DNA of 64,000 nucleotides from Burkholderiales bacterium 39-55-53 (GCA_002282445.1 NCJK01000007.1:62001-126000); one strand, 5' to 3'; positions 34,645 through 43,904 are shown, numbered from the stretch's first letter. Notes: a model not told the origin generated them from the letters alone. Translations and numbers: made by a program.

Positions 34645-35145
34645 TTATCCCTTTGCGGGGGCCAGCACACTGGGGTCGGTATAGATCATGTCCAGTGGAA
34701 AGCGTTGGCCAGCCAAGTGGTCTTCCATGCAGCGCAAAACCAGTGGGCTGCGCAGGCGGTGAACGTTGGCACGAATTTCGTCTGGCGCCATCCACAGCGT
34801 GCGCACGATGCCTTTGTCCAGCTTCGCGCCCGGCACTTGTTCGCCCAGCTTTCCGCAAAATGCGAGACGAAAGTAAGTCACGTCTTCTGCAGCGTGGCCT
34901 TCGTGTGCGGGGCGTTGCAAGCGTGAGATGTAGATACCCACAAGCTCCGTGGGCTTAAACGTGTGCGTGGTTTCTTCTAGTGCTTCGCGCGCGCAGCCGT
35001 CTTCGGGCGACTCGCCCGGATCAAGGTGTCCTGCAGGGTTATTCAGGCGCAAGCCTTCGGGCGTGTGCTCTTCAATCAACATGTACCGACCGTCGCGTTC
35101 GATGATGGCGGCGACGGTGACACTTGGCTTCCAACGTTTATTCAT
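34645..35145 (-). CDS. nudJ: NUDIX hydrolase, NudJ-like
   Basis: A 166-residue Nudix protein. The Nudix box [20 protein letters not shown] is near residue 39 and ends EETTHTF, so the usual Gly after EE is Thr, as in other NudJ-type proteins. E. coli NudJ hydrolyses thiamine pyrophosphate precursors and nucleoside triphosphates, and is also next to mnmA. Start at ATG 35145 is chosen since GATAAT stands six bases upstream, and it gives the usual start [14 protein letters not shown]. Confidence 0.9.
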   Translation of the reverse strand: MNKRWKPSVTVAAIIERDGRYMLIEEHTPEGLRLNNPAGHLDPGESPEDGCAREALEETTHTFKPTELVGIYISRLQRPAHEGHAAEDVTYFRLAFCGKLGEQVPGAKLDKGIVRTLWMAPDEIRANVHRLRSPLVLRCMEDHLAGQRFPLDMIYTDPSVLAPAKG

Positions 35146-35151
35146 TTGGCC

Positions 35152-35157
35152 ATTATC
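35152..35157 (-). promoter_or_regulatory. nudJ: Leaderless-type -10 box for nudJ-mnmA
   Basis: GATAAT (minus strand) six bases (GGCCAA) before the nudJ ATG. No Shine-Dalgarno is present. Confidence 0.6.
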
Positions 35158-35248
35158 TTTCGGGTTATTCCGCCCAAGACAAAGCATGAAATTCGTGTAA
35201 CCTTGCGTCACTCTGACAAGAACAAGTACTTCCTAAGAGAGGCAACAC

Positions 35249-36937
35249 ATGAACTCCACACAAAAACCATGGCTCAGCGCATACCCAGAGGGCGTGCCTG
35301 CAGAAATTGATACCAAGGCATACAGCTCGCTGGTGGATTTGATGCAAGAAAGCTTTCGCCAGTACGGTGATCGCACGGCTTTTAGTTTCTTGGGCAAAGG
35401 CTTGACTTACAGCGAGCTGGATCGTTTGAGTCAAGTATTTGGTGCGTATCTGCAAAGCTTGGGGCTGGTGTTTGGTGACCGTGTGGCCATCATGTTGCCC
35501 AATGTCTTGCAGTACCCCATCGCTGTGGCGGCGGTGCTTCGCGCAGGTTTTGTGGTGGTCAACATCAACCCCTTGTACACCGCTCGCGAGTTGGAAGCTC
35601 AGCTCAAAGATTCCGATGCCAAAGCCATTGTGGTGCTCGAAAATTTCGGCGCAACTTTGCAAGAGTGCTTGGCGCGCACCCCTGTCAAGCATGTGGTGCT
35701 CTGCGCCATGGGCGACCGCCTAGGCTTGCTCAAAGGCATGTTGGTCAACCATGTTGTGCGCAAAGTTAAAAAAATGGTGCCAGCCTTCGAGCTGCCCACC
35801 GCCGTGCGTTTCAACGATGCCTTGGCATTGGGCGAGAGTTGCACGCTCACCTCGCCAGAAATTCATGGCGACGATTTGGCGGTCTTGCAGTACACCGGCG
35901 GCACGACAGGTGTGGCAAAAGGGGCAGAGCTGTTGCACCGCAACGTGATGGCCAACATGTTGCAAGCGTCTGCTTGGTTCCAGCCCGCACTCAAGCGCAT
36001 TCCGGCCAACGAAATTCCGACCTTTATTTGTCCGTTGCCGCTGTATCACATCTTCGCGTTCACGCTCAACATCATGGCGTGTATGCGCATGGGCGGCTGC
36101 TCGGTGCTGATTCCTAATCCACGTGATTTGCCTGCGGTGTTCAAAGAGGTCGCTAAGCATCGCTTCCATGTGTTCCCCGCGGTGAACACCTTGTTCAACG
36201 CATTGGCCAACCACCCCGATTTCAACAAAGTCGATTGGTCGCACTTGGTGGTGTCGGTTGGTGGCGGTATGGCTGTGCAAGGTCCAGTAGCCAAGTTGTG
36301 GCTTGAAAAAACTGGCTGCCCGATTTGCGAAGCCTACGGTTTGTCTGAGACCAGCCCTGCAGCCAGCGGCAACCCTGTGACCAACAAAGCCTTCAATGGT
36401 TCGATTGGCGTGCCTTTGCCCAGCACTGATATGAAGATCATTGACGATGACGGCAACGAAGTACCAATTGGTACGCCTGGTGAGATCGCCATTCGCGGGC
36501 CACAGGTGATGGCCGGTTACTGGCAGCGTCCGGACGAAACGGCGCGCGTGATGACGGCCGATGGGTTCTTCAAATCGGGCGATGTGGGCGTGATGGACGA
36601 GCGCGGTTACTTCCGCATCGTGGACCGCAAGAAAGACATGATTTTGGTGAGCGGCTTCAACGTCTATCCCAACGAGGTGGAGGAAGTTGTGGCTGGTTTG
36701 GCTGGTGTCATGGAGTGCGCGGTGATTGGCATTCCAGACGCACATTCGGGCGAGGCTGTGAAACTGGTGGTGGTCAAGAAAGACCCTGCCTTGACCGAAG
36801 CCGATGTGTTGGCCCATTGCCGTCACAACCTGACAGGCTACAAGATGCCTCGCGTGGTGGAGTTCCGTGCAGAACTGCCCAAGACGCCGGTGGGCAAAGT
36901 GCTGCGCCGCGAACTGCGCGATAAAAACCCTGCATGA
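35249..36937 (+). CDS. fadD: Long-chain fatty-acid-CoA ligase
   Basis: A 562-residue AMP-forming ligase that activates fatty acids for beta-oxidation. The P-loop LQYTGGTTGVAKGAELLHRN is near residue 215, GLSETSPAASGNP near 368, and the hinge RKKDMILVSGFNVYPNEVEE near 460. The ending TPVGKVLRRELRDK contains the catalytic lysine region. Sequence and length match FadD rather than the larger FAA1-type enzyme at 166-2043. Ribosome site gagagg. Overlaps mtnN by four bases (ATGA). Confidence 0.94.
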   Translation: MNSTQKPWLSAYPEGVPAEIDTKAYSSLVDLMQESFRQYGDRTAFSFLGKGLTYSELDRLSQVFGAYLQSLGLVFGDRVAIMLPNVLQYPIAVAAVLRAGFVVVNINPLYTARELEAQLKDSDAKAIVVLENFGATLQECLARTPVKHVVLCAMGDRLGLLKGMLVNHVVRKVKKMVPAFELPTAVRFNDALALGESCTLTSPEIHGDDLAVLQYTGGTTGVAKGAELLHRNVMANMLQASAWFQPALKRIPANEIPTFICPLPLYHIFAFTLNIMACMRMGGCSVLIPNPRDLPAVFKEVAKHRFHVFPAVNTLFNALANHPDFNKVDWSHLVVSVGGGMAVQGPVAKLWLEKTGCPICEAYGLSETSPAASGNPVTNKAFNGSIGVPLPSTDMKIIDDDGNEVPIGTPGEIAIRGPQVMAGYWQRPDETARVMTADGFFKSGDVGVMDERGYFRIVDRKKDMILVSGFNVYPNEVEEVVAGLAGVMECAVIGIPDAHSGEAVKLVVVKKDPALTEADVLAHCRHNLTGYKMPRVVEFRAELPKTPVGKVLRRELRDKNPA

Positions 36938-37692
36938 GTCGCATCGCGCTAGTCAGCGCCATGCACGAAGAGCTGGCCGCAGTGCTGGCTCGCATGCCCG
37001 ACGAGCAGAAAACGGTTGTTGCAGGTCGTGAGTTTTGGCTGGGCCACTGGCATGGCCATGACGTGGTGGCTGTGCTCTCGCGCATTGGCAAGGTGGCTGC
37101 AGCCACCACAGCCACAACCCTGATTGAACGTTTTGGCGTCAGCCGCATCGTCTTTACCGGCGTGGCAGGCGGCTTAGCGCCGCAGGTCAATGTGGGCGAT
37201 GTGGTGGTGGCGCGTGAGTTCATTCAGCACGACATGGATGCGTCGCCGCTCTTTCCACGCCACGAAGTCCCCTTGACTGGCGTGACGCGTTTTGCAGCGG
37301 ATGTAGCACTGAGTGATGCCCTGGCTGCTGCCGCACCTTTGGCCATGCAAGACATGCTGGCCACCTTACCGTCATCCGAGTGGCTCAATTTAGATTTAGC
37401 CAAGGCCCAAGTCCACCAAGGCTTGATCGCCAGTGGCGACCGCTTTGTGTCGCAGACCCGTGAGAGCCAAGCCTTGCAACTTGAGTTGCCAGATGCCTTG
37501 GCTGTGGAGATGGAGTGCGCGGCCATGGCGCAGGTCTGCCACGACTACGGCGTGCCCTTGGCGGCGGTGCGCACCATTTCAGACCGAGCCGATGACGCGG
37601 CGCATGTGGACTTTCCGCGCTTCATCCAAAGCATTGCCAGCCGCTACAGCGTGGCAGTGCTAGAGCGCCTGCTGTCTAAGCTGCCGGTTTGA
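36934..37692 (+). CDS. mtnN: 5'-methylthioadenosine/S-adenosylhomocysteine nucleosidase
   Basis: A 252-residue nucleosidase that cleaves MTA and SAH to adenine plus the sugar. It has FTGVAGGLAPQVNVGDVVVA near residue 72, SGDRFV near 170, and the catalytic region AVEMECAAMAQV near 190 followed by RTISDRADDAAHVDF. Start codon overlaps the fadD stop, so translation is coupled. The corA gene converges with no gap (37692/37693). Confidence 0.93.
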   Translation: MSRIALVSAMHEELAAVLARMPDEQKTVVAGREFWLGHWHGHDVVAVLSRIGKVAAATTATTLIERFGVSRIVFTGVAGGLAPQVNVGDVVVAREFIQHDMDASPLFPRHEVPLTGVTRFAADVALSDALAAAAPLAMQDMLATLPSSEWLNLDLAKAQVHQGLIASGDRFVSQTRESQALQLELPDALAVEMECAAMAQVCHDYGVPLAAVRTISDRADDAAHVDFPRFIQSIASRYSVAVLERLLSKLPV

Positions 37693-38679
37693 TCACTTGA
37701 GCCAGCCGCGTTTGCGGAAGTACCACATGGGACCCACCGCACTGGCAATCATCAGGCACAAGGCCAATGGGTAGCCCCAAGTTTGGTTGAGCTCGGGCAT
37801 GTACTGAAAGTTCATGCCGTAGATGCTGGCAATCAAAGTGGGCGGCAACATGGCCACGCTGGCCACCGAGAAGATCTTGATGATCTTGTTCTGGTTGATG
37901 TTGATGAAACCTACCGTCGCGTCCATCAAGAAGTTGATCTTGTCGAACAAGAAGGCCGTGTGGTTGTCCAGCGATTCAATGTCACGCAAGATTTGGCGGG
38001 CTTCTTCAAACTGGTCGGCATTGAGCATGCGTGAGCGCATCATGAAACTCACGGCGCGGCGTGTGTCCATCACATTGCGGCGAATGCGACCGTTCAAGTC
38101 TTCCTGGTGCGCAATAGCGCCCAGCACTTCGCCAGCCAATTCATCGGTCACGTCTTCAGACAGTACCAATTTGCCAGCCTTTTCGAGCTTGTCGTAAATA
38201 CCTTCCAGCGTGTCGGCTGAGTACTCAGCGTCGGCATCGAAGAGTTTGAGCAAAACGTCTTTGTCGTCTTCAATCAAACCGGGCGCGCGACGGGCGCGCA
38301 TGCGCAGCAGGCGAAACACCGGCACGTCTTCATCGTGGATCGAAAACAGCACACCACGGCTGCGCAGCGAGGTGTTGTTTTGATTCAAGATAAACGCCAC
38401 GCGCACTGTGCGGGGTTCGTCCTCATGGGCGATCAAAAAGTCGCTACGGATGTGCAGTTCGCCGTTGTCTTCTTCGTAAAAGCGGGCGGATTCTTCAATG
38501 TCCTCATCCATCGCGTCTTCTGGGATGGACAGGCCAAAGTATTGTTTGATCCAGCGTTTTTCCTCAAGCGTGGGGGCTTCGAGGTCAACCCAAATAGGTT
38601 GAAATTTGGAGAGTTCTTCCAGCGATTCGATCTCTTCTTGGAAGAGTCGACCGTTGGCCAGCGTGAAGATGTTGAGCAT
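37693..38679 (-). CDS. corA: Magnesium/cobalt transporter CorA
   Basis: A 328-residue pentameric Mg2+ channel of the inner membrane. Long acidic/basic cytoplasmic domain, then two C-terminal helices; the signature YGMNF is near residue 287, just after the first helix, and the protein ends in a basic patch (FRKRGWLK). Ribosome site aaggac four bases before the ATG. The gene has a long structured leader (38683-38850) with two alternative pairings, suggesting RNA control. Confidence 0.95.
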   Translation of the reverse strand: MLNIFTLANGRLFQEEIESLEELSKFQPIWVDLEAPTLEEKRWIKQYFGLSIPEDAMDEDIEESARFYEEDNGELHIRSDFLIAHEDEPRTVRVAFILNQNNTSLRSRGVLFSIHDEDVPVFRLLRMRARRAPGLIEDDKDVLLKLFDADAEYSADTLEGIYDKLEKAGKLVLSEDVTDELAGEVLGAIAHQEDLNGRIRRNVMDTRRAVSFMMRSRMLNADQFEEARQILRDIESLDNHTAFLFDKINFLMDATVGFININQNKIIKIFSVASVAMLPPTLIASIYGMNFQYMPELNQTWGYPLALCLMIASAVGPMWYFRKRGWLK

Positions 38680-38682
38680 GGC

Positions 38683-38850
38683 AGTCCTTGCGCGTGGGGC
38701 ACAGAAATTCGAAGGGTGAGAAATGCAGCTTTCGAATTTGCGCCACGGCTACGTGTCTGATGCAATCCGAAAGCTACCGACTAGGGTAGGTTTCCAAGGA
38801 GATAGCTCCGCTGTTGATGTAGATCAGATTATCGCACCGTGGCGGTGCCT
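38683..38850 (-). ncRNA. Structured leader of corA with alternative pairings (candidate riboswitch)
   Basis: On the minus strand, in order: hairpin GCACCG-CCA-CGGTGC (38834-38848), hairpin GGAG-CTAT-CTCC (38798-38809), hairpin CTACC-N6-GGTAG (38774-38789), and an arm CTTTCGGATT (38764-38773) pairing with AATTCGAAAG (38729-38738) around an inner hairpin CACG-TAGC-CGTG (38744-38755). The same AAATTCGAA (38731-38739) can instead pair with TTCGAATTT (38705-38713), a 9-base perfect stem. The two states exclude each other. TCCTTG beside the GGAG hairpin is complementary to CAAGGA in the ribosome site. I do not recognise a known class; it does not match my memory of M-box, ykoY or mgtA leaders. A Mg2+-sensing role is inferred from the gene. 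Confidence 0.55.
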
Positions 38851-38910
38851 TCTAGGGGTTTTCCGTAGTGCGTTTTTGATGGGTTTTTGAGTTCTACCCA
38901 TTGCCTTTTG

Positions 38911-38932
38911 CGTAGGGTGGGCGCATAGTGAA
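38911..38932 (+). promoter_or_regulatory. hpf: Candidate sigma-70 promoter for hpf
   Basis: TTGCCT, a 17-base spacer, then CATAGT, in the stretch 38901-38930 (positions approximate to a few bases). Each hexamer matches consensus at four of six positions. A ggagg ribosome site follows 5' of the hpf ATG. Confidence 0.45.
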
Positions 38933-38960
38933 AGCGCTAACTCACCAATGGAGGTTTTTT

Positions 38961-39290
38961 ATGAACTTGACGATCAGTGGTCACCATCTTGAAGTAACGC
39001 CAGCCTTGCGCACTTATGTGGAAGGCAAGTTAGACCGCATAACCCGACATTTTGATCAAGTGGTGGACGTGAAGGTGCTGCTTAGCATTGAGAACCAAAC
39101 CGAGAAAGAGCGTCGTCAAAAGGCCGAGTGCAATATCCACGTCAAAGGCAACGACATGTTTGCTGAAAGCGCCCATGAAGACATGTACGCTGCAGTCGAT
39201 GAGTTGATGGACAAACTAGACCGTCAAGTGGTGCGCCACAAAGACCGTCTGCAAGATCATCACCATGCCAGCCCCAAGCGCCTGATGTAA
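38961..39290 (+). CDS. hpf: Ribosome hibernation promoting factor
   Basis: A 109-residue HPF/YfiA-type protein that binds the 30S A/P sites in starved cells and promotes 100S dimers. It begins [20 protein letters not shown], has a [12 protein letters not shown] helix, and ends in a His-rich tail [12 protein letters not shown]. Short form without a dimerisation domain. Start at ATG 38961 with ggagg upstream. In related bacteria rpoN sits just before hpf; here corA lies divergently instead. Confidence 0.95.
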   Translation: MNLTISGHHLEVTPALRTYVEGKLDRITRHFDQVVDVKVLLSIENQTEKERRQKAECNIHVKGNDMFAESAHEDMYAAVDELMDKLDRQVVRHKDRLQDHHHASPKRLM

Positions 39291-39307
39291 GTCATCAAAA
39301 GCTTATC

Positions 39308-39332
39308 AAAACCGCCGAAATCCGGCGGTTTT
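39308..39332 (+). terminator. Hairpin between hpf and ptsN
   Basis: AAAACCGCCG-AAATC-CGGCGGTTTT, 10-base stem ending in four T. It looks like a terminator or attenuator placed inside the hpf-ptsN-hprK cluster, 17 bases after hpf and 48 before ptsN. Confidence 0.8.
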
Positions 39333-39380
39333 GTCATTTCAGCCCTTGTTATTTTGTGAGTGCATAATCTGCGCTCAATC

Positions 39381-39845
39381 ATGAACCGCCTAGCTTCCAT
39401 CCTTCCCTCAGCACAAGTTCTTGTGCATGTCGAGGTCACCAGTAAAAAGCGCGCCTTTGAAGAGGCGGGCTTGTTGTTTGAGAGCCTGCACGGACTCAAT
39501 CGCGCGTTGGTGGCTGAGAGTTTGTTTGCCCGTGAGCGTTTAGGCTCCACGGGGCTAGGTCATGGCGTGGCGATTCCTCATGGCCGCATCAAAGGCTTGA
39601 AGTCTCCCATGGCGGCGGTGTTCCAGCTGGACAAGTCGATTGGCTTTGACGCCCCAGATGAAAAGCCTGTCAGTTTGCTAATTTTTTTGCTGGTCCCAGA
39701 AGCCTCTACACAAAAGCATCTAGAGATCTTGTCTGAAATCGCCGAGCTGTTGAGCGACACAAGCTTGCGCGAAAAAATCAAAACCTGCGATGACGCGGTG
39801 GAACTGCACCGCATCATCTCTACTTGGAACGCGGTGCAGCCGTGA
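39381..39845 (+). CDS. ptsN: Nitrogen-PTS enzyme IIA
   Basis: A 154-residue EIIA-Ntr protein. The phosphorylated histidine is His67 in [22 protein letters not shown] precedes it, and [12 protein letters not shown] follows, as in the family. It receives phosphate through the PTS-Ntr chain and regulates K+ uptake, nitrogen and stress functions in other proteobacteria. hprK overlaps its stop. Start ATG 39381. Confidence 0.95.
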   Translation: MNRLASILPSAQVLVHVEVTSKKRAFEEAGLLFESLHGLNRALVAESLFARERLGSTGLGHGVAIPHGRIKGLKSPMAAVFQLDKSIGFDAPDEKPVSLLIFLLVPEASTQKHLEILSEIAELLSDTSLREKIKTCDDAVELHRIISTWNAVQP

Positions 39846-40789
39846 GGCCATCGGTCATCAGCGCGGATGTGCTGTTTGAAGCCTTTCGCGCAAGGCTGCG
39901 TTGGGAATGGATTGCTGGCTTAGGTGCTTCTGAGCGCCACTTCGACGAAGTGGCTGTGCGCAGCGCCCGTTCTGGTGCTGATTTGGTGGGCTACCTCAAT
40001 TACATCCACCCCTATCGCGTGCAAGTGATGGGCGAGCGCGAAGCCAATTACGTGAGCAAAGCCTCCCCAGAAGACAGCGCCCGTCGTATTGCCCGCATCG
40101 TGACGCTTGAGCCCCCGATGTTGGTGTTGGCCGATGGTCAGCAGCCTAACGAGGCCTTGATTTCTATGTGTGAGCGGGCTCAGATTCCGCTGTTTGCCAC
40201 CACTGAGTCGGCAGCCTTTGTCATTGACTTGCTCCGCGCTTATTTGTCCAAACACTTTGCCGACCGCACCACCATGCACGGCGTGTTCATGGACATTTTG
40301 GGCTTGGGCGTGATGATCACGGGCGAGTCTGGCCTCGGCAAAAGCGAACTGGGTTTGGAGCTGATTTCTCGTGGCAACGGCTTGGTGGCCGATGATGCGG
40401 TGGATTTGTACCGAATCAACCAAACCACGGTCGAAGGGCGATGCCCCGAGTTGCTGCAAAACTTGCTGGAAGTGCGCGGCATTGGTTTGCTCGACATTCG
40501 CGCCATCTTTGGCGAGACGGCGGTGCGCCGCAAGATGCGCCTGAAGCTCATCGTGCATTTGGTGCGCAAAGAAACCCTAGAGCGTGACTACGAGCGCTTA
40601 CCCCACGAGCCCCTGACCCAAGACGTGTTGGGCGTGCCTGTGCGCAAAGTGGTCATTCAGGTGGTGGCCGGTCGCAACATTGCGGTGTTGGTGGAGGCGG
40701 CTGTGCGCAACTCGATTCTGCAGTTGCGAGGTGTGGACACTTACCAAGAATTCATCGCGCGTCATCAACGCGCCATGCAGCAAGACTAA
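39842..40789 (+). CDS. hprK: HPr(Ser) kinase/phosphorylase
   Basis: A 315-residue bifunctional enzyme that phosphorylates or dephosphorylates a serine of HPr. The P-loop [14 protein letters not shown] is at residues 161-174, the signature [12 protein letters not shown] near 213, and the catalytic His/Asp are in the [12 protein letters not shown] region. The start is taken as GTG 39842, which overlaps the ptsN stop (GTGA) and gives the family start [12 protein letters not shown]; a TTG at 39824 is less likely. Converges with fur. Confidence 0.95.
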   Translation: MRPSVISADVLFEAFRARLRWEWIAGLGASERHFDEVAVRSARSGADLVGYLNYIHPYRVQVMGEREANYVSKASPEDSARRIARIVTLEPPMLVLADGQQPNEALISMCERAQIPLFATTESAAFVIDLLRAYLSKHFADRTTMHGVFMDILGLGVMITGESGLGKSELGLELISRGNGLVADDAVDLYRINQTTVEGRCPELLQNLLEVRGIGLLDIRAIFGETAVRRKMRLKLIVHLVRKETLERDYERLPHEPLTQDVLGVPVRKVVIQVVAGRNIAVLVEAAVRNSILQLRGVDTYQEFIARHQRAMQQD

Positions 40790-40792
40790 GTT

Positions 40793-41227
40793 TTACTTAC
40801 CCGCAGGGCGGTGCTCGCAATTTTTTTTGCGGCAATGGGCATAAAGGCTGAGCGCATGGTCAGCAATTTCAAATCCATGACGCTTGGCCACTTTGATCTG
40901 CAAGGCTTCGATGTCTTCGTCATGAAACTCTTCCACGCGGCCACAGTCTAGACAGACCAGGTGGTCATGGTGTTCGCCCTCATTGAGCTCGTACACGGCA
41001 CGTTCGCTCTCAAAGTGGCTGCGCTTCAAAATATCAGCCTGCTCAAACTGCATCAGCACGCGGTAGACCGTGGCGATGCCAATGTCCATGCTTTGCATCA
41101 GCAAATGGCGATACACATCCTCGGCCGTCATGTGCCGTTGGGTACCCTGTTGGAACAGTTCCAAAATTTTCAGGCGAGGCGCAGTGACTTTGAGGCCAAT
41201 GCTTTTGAGGTCGTCTGGATGTGCCAT
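40793..41227 (-). CDS. fur: Ferric uptake regulator
   Basis: A 144-residue Fur repressor. DNA-binding winged helix at the N terminus (GLKVTAPRLKILELFQ, ATVYRVLMQFEQ) and a metal-binding C-terminal part with HHDHLVCLDCGRVEEF plus AHCRKKNC; both cysteine pairs of the structural zinc site are present. Divergent from bamE with 85 bases between; such an arrangement is conserved in betaproteobacteria. Confidence 0.97.
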   Translation of the reverse strand: MAHPDDLKSIGLKVTAPRLKILELFQQGTQRHMTAEDVYRHLLMQSMDIGIATVYRVLMQFEQADILKRSHFESERAVYELNEGEHHDHLVCLDCGRVEEFHDEDIEALQIKVAKRHGFEIADHALSLYAHCRKKNCEHRPAGK

Positions 41228-41263
41228 TTTGTCTTTCGCTCTGCAGTGGAAACAGGCCCACCG

Positions 41264-41269
41264 CTACAA
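41264..41269 (+). promoter_or_regulatory. bamE: Candidate -10 box for bamE
   Basis: TACAAT, about 43 bases before the bamE ATG, in the fur-bamE gap. No good -35 is visible. Confidence 0.35.
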
Positions 41270-41312
41270 TGATCGAATCATAGCCCTAGCGCCTCATTCG
41301 GCCTTTCACACC

Positions 41313-41855
41313 ATGTTTGAATCCTGTCGAAATGCCCCGGAATTTTTGCGTCAGCCACGTCGCTTCATGGCGCTTGCGTGCGTGGTCGCGGGCCTTGGGC
41401 TCACTGCGTGCTCAAGCAACCTCATTTACAAACCTGAAGTTGTGCAAGGCAACTTCGTATCACGTGAGCAAGTGCAGGCTTTGCGTGCGGGCATGCCTCG
41501 TCAAGCGGTCCGCGATGTGCTGGGAACACCATTGGTAACCAGTGTGTTCCATGCAGACCGTTGGGACTACGCTTTCACCATTCGCCGCCAAGGTGCTGAG
41601 CCGCAACAACGCCGTTTCAGTGTCTTCTTCAAAGGCGATCAGCTCGACCGTATCGAAGGTGACCCTTTGCCAACCGAGGCCGAGTTTGCTGCGAAGCTGG
41701 ACACGCGTCGTGCACCGACCAAGTTGCCTGAGCTCAAAGCCAGCGAAGCCGATTTGGCCAAGTTTCCACCCAAACCTGCCGCAGCAGCAGGTGCGACTCA
41801 GCCCGCTGCGCCTGCCGGACCTGTGACTTACCCGCCGCTAGAAGCGGTTCGTTAA
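41313..41855 (+). CDS. bamE: Outer-membrane assembly factor BamE (OmlA)
   Basis: A 180-residue lipoprotein subunit of the BAM complex. Signal peptide and lipobox LTAC near residues 30-33. The SmpA/OmlA domain shows [25 protein letters not shown] and [12 protein letters not shown]. An Ala/Pro-rich C-terminal tail is added. Start ATG 41313; a shorter start at MALACVVAG is possible. dapB follows after 22 bases. Confidence 0.94.
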   Translation: MFESCRNAPEFLRQPRRFMALACVVAGLGLTACSSNLIYKPEVVQGNFVSREQVQALRAGMPRQAVRDVLGTPLVTSVFHADRWDYAFTIRRQGAEPQQRRFSVFFKGDQLDRIEGDPLPTEAEFAAKLDTRRAPTKLPELKASEADLAKFPPKPAAAAGATQPAAPAGPVTYPPLEAVR

Positions 41856-41877
41856 CCATCGAAAGCGCCGAAACACC

Positions 41878-42696
41878 ATGGCCCAATCCCCAGAACTTTT
41901 GAAAATTGCCATCGCGGGCGCCAGCGGCCGCATGGGCCACATGCTCATCGAGGCTGTGCGCAACGACCCCACTTGTAAGTTGACTGGCGCCTTGGATGTG
42001 CCATCTAGCCCCGGCATTGGCAACGATGCCACCGGCTTTTTGGGTCAAGCCAGCGGCGTGAACATCGAAGCCGATGTGCGCAAGGGCTTGCAAAACAGCC
42101 AAGTTTTGATTGACTTCACGCGTCCTGAAGGCACATTGGCACATTTAAAGATCTGTCGTGAGTTGGGCGTCAAGCTCGTCATCGGCACGACCGGATTCAC
42201 CGACGAACAAAAAGCCGAAATTGCTGAAGCCGCCAAAGACATTGCCATCGTCATGGCACCCAACATGAGCGTGGGCGTGAACGTCACATTGAAGCTGTTG
42301 CAAATGGCTGCACAAGCCATGCCCACTGGCTACGACATTGAAATCATCGAAGCTCACCACCGTCACAAAGTGGATGCGCCTTCAGGTACGGCCTTGAAAA
42401 TGGGTGAGGTGATTGCCGACGCCATTGGTCGCGATCTCAAAGACTGCGCCGTGTATGAGCGCTACGGCCACACCGGCGAGCGCGACCCCTCGACCATTGG
42501 TTTCTCCACCATCCGTGGCGGCGACATTGTGGGCGACCACACCGTGTTGTTCGCAGGCATTGGTGAACGCATTGAAATCACCCACAAGTCTTCTAGCCGC
42601 GCCACTTACGCGCAAGGTAGTTTGCGCGCCGCAAGTTTCTTGGCGCACAAGAAAAATGGATTGTTCGACATGTTTGACGTGTTGAACCTGCGCTGA
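41878..42696 (+). CDS. dapB: 4-hydroxy-tetrahydrodipicolinate reductase
   Basis: A 272-residue enzyme of lysine and meso-diaminopimelate synthesis. The nucleotide-binding [12 protein letters not shown] is near residue 14, the catalytic [20 protein letters not shown] near 160, and the closing [18 protein letters not shown] near 240. exbB begins five bases later, so dapB and exbBD may share a transcript, as in relatives. Confidence 0.97.
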   Translation: MAQSPELLKIAIAGASGRMGHMLIEAVRNDPTCKLTGALDVPSSPGIGNDATGFLGQASGVNIEADVRKGLQNSQVLIDFTRPEGTLAHLKICRELGVKLVIGTTGFTDEQKAEIAEAAKDIAIVMAPNMSVGVNVTLKLLQMAAQAMPTGYDIEIIEAHHRHKVDAPSGTALKMGEVIADAIGRDLKDCAVYERYGHTGERDPSTIGFSTIRGGDIVGDHTVLFAGIGERIEITHKSSSRATYAQGSLRAASFLAHKKNGLFDMFDVLNLR

Positions 42697-42701
42697 TCGC
42701 C

Positions 42702-43328
42702 ATGGAGCTTTTTGCAACCGTGTTTGAAGGCGATGCGCTCAGCATCACGCTGGCCTTGGCTTTGTTGGCCATGTCAGTGGCCAGCTGGACGGTGATTTTT
42801 TATAAGGCTTGGTTGCTGCACCGCGTGAGCGCGGATGTGGCCCATGGCAAAGCCGCCTTCTGGCAAGCGCGTGATGTGGCGCAAGGTTTGCAAGCGCTGG
42901 CCGCGGTTGACCGTTCGGTGGTTTTGCTGCCGCTGGCGCAGGCCAATCAACAGTTATTGCCAGGCACGCTAGGTGCGCAAGGCGATGTGTCAGCCCAACG
43001 CACGCGTGTGCTGCGTGATGCATTGCATGGCGTGTTGCACCGTTTGCAGTCGGGTCAAGTGTTGCTGGCCACGGTCGGTTCCACCGCACCATTCGTGGGT
43101 TTGCTCGGTACCGTGTGGGGCATTTATCACGCACTGACTGGCATTGCCACCGCAGGTCAGCTCACGATCGAGCGTGTGGCAGGACCTGTGGGCGAGGCCT
43201 TGGTCATGACGGCAGCGGGCTTGGCTGTAGCCTTGCCAGCGGTGTTGGCGTTTAACGTGATGGGCCGCGTGATCAACCGCTTAGAGCAAGAGCTGGAAGG
43301 CTTTGCCCACGATCTGCGAGAGCTCTGA
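42702..43328 (+). CDS. exbB: MotA/TolQ/ExbB proton channel protein
   Basis: A 208-residue inner-membrane protein with an N-terminal helix and two more near 125-145 and 165-190. The family core TVGSTAPFVGLLGTVWGIYHAL is near residue 125 and GEALVMTAAGLAVALPAVLAFN near 165. With ExbD it converts proton motive force to drive TonB or Tol. Its stop overlaps the exbD start by one base. Confidence 0.92.
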   Translation: MELFATVFEGDALSITLALALLAMSVASWTVIFYKAWLLHRVSADVAHGKAAFWQARDVAQGLQALAAVDRSVVLLPLAQANQQLLPGTLGAQGDVSAQRTRVLRDALHGVLHRLQSGQVLLATVGSTAPFVGLLGTVWGIYHALTGIATAGQLTIERVAGPVGEALVMTAAGLAVALPAVLAFNVMGRVINRLEQELEGFAHDLREL

Positions 43329-43780
43329 TGGCCTTCGGACGTTTTGAGCGCACGCCGGGCCAAACGCCCATGAGCGACATCAACGTCACCCCCTTGGTCG
43401 ACGTGATGATGGTCTTGCTGGTCATTTTCATCATCACCGCGCCATTGATGGTCAGTGCCTTGAAGCTTGATTTACCCAAAACCGAGGGCGCGCAGGCCAG
43501 TAGCACGCCGCCGCGCTTTGTCAAACTCAGTATCGACGCCAAAGGTGTGGTCTATTTGGATGACAAAGCCACATCGTTGGATGAGCTGAAGCGCAGCCTG
43601 AATGCCCAAGCGTCCAAGGCTTTGGCGGTGGAACACGGCCAATTGCCCGAAGTCCAGCTGCGCGCCGACGAGCGCGTGCCCTTCGGCAAAGTGGTCGAAG
43701 TCATGGACCTCGCCCAGCAAGCCGGTATGAATCGCATCGGTTTTGTGACTGAGCGCAAACAGCCCGTTTCCGCCCCTTAA
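43328..43780 (+). CDS. exbD: ExbD/TolR biopolymer transport protein
   Basis: A 150-residue partner of ExbB. One N-terminal helix with the functional aspartate (INVTPLVDVMMVLLVIFIIT, near residue 20-40), then a periplasmic domain ending NRIGFVTERKQPVSAP. Translation is coupled to exbB (TGATG). Gene is followed by about 140 bases up to leuS. Confidence 0.92.
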   Translation: MAFGRFERTPGQTPMSDINVTPLVDVMMVLLVIFIITAPLMVSALKLDLPKTEGAQASSTPPRFVKLSIDAKGVVYLDDKATSLDELKRSLNAQASKALAVEHGQLPEVQLRADERVPFGKVVEVMDLAQQAGMNRIGFVTERKQPVSAP

Positions 43781-43846
43781 TTAGCAACGTTATCGTCCGC
43801 TGAGCATCGCCTTCTTCGGCATCCCGATGGCCCTTAATCCAAGGCC

Positions 43847-43904
43847 TAAAATCAGTGCATTCTTTGCCTTTGTTTGAAGGCGCTGCCTCGCGACTCCAGC
43901 GAGG
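43847..43904 (+). promoter_or_regulatory. leuS: leuS promoter box and leader hairpin
   Basis: TAAAAT at 43847-43852 could be the -10 box. The leader then has a hairpin CCTCGC-N7-GCGAGG at 43886-43904, 17 bases before the leuS ATG. No T-box specifier or leucine-rich leader peptide is seen. Confidence 0.35.

Noticed and set aside
38683..38850. A known M-box or ykoY riboswitch before corA
   Set aside because: I could not find the conserved core sequences of those classes; the region is reported only as an unassigned structured leader.
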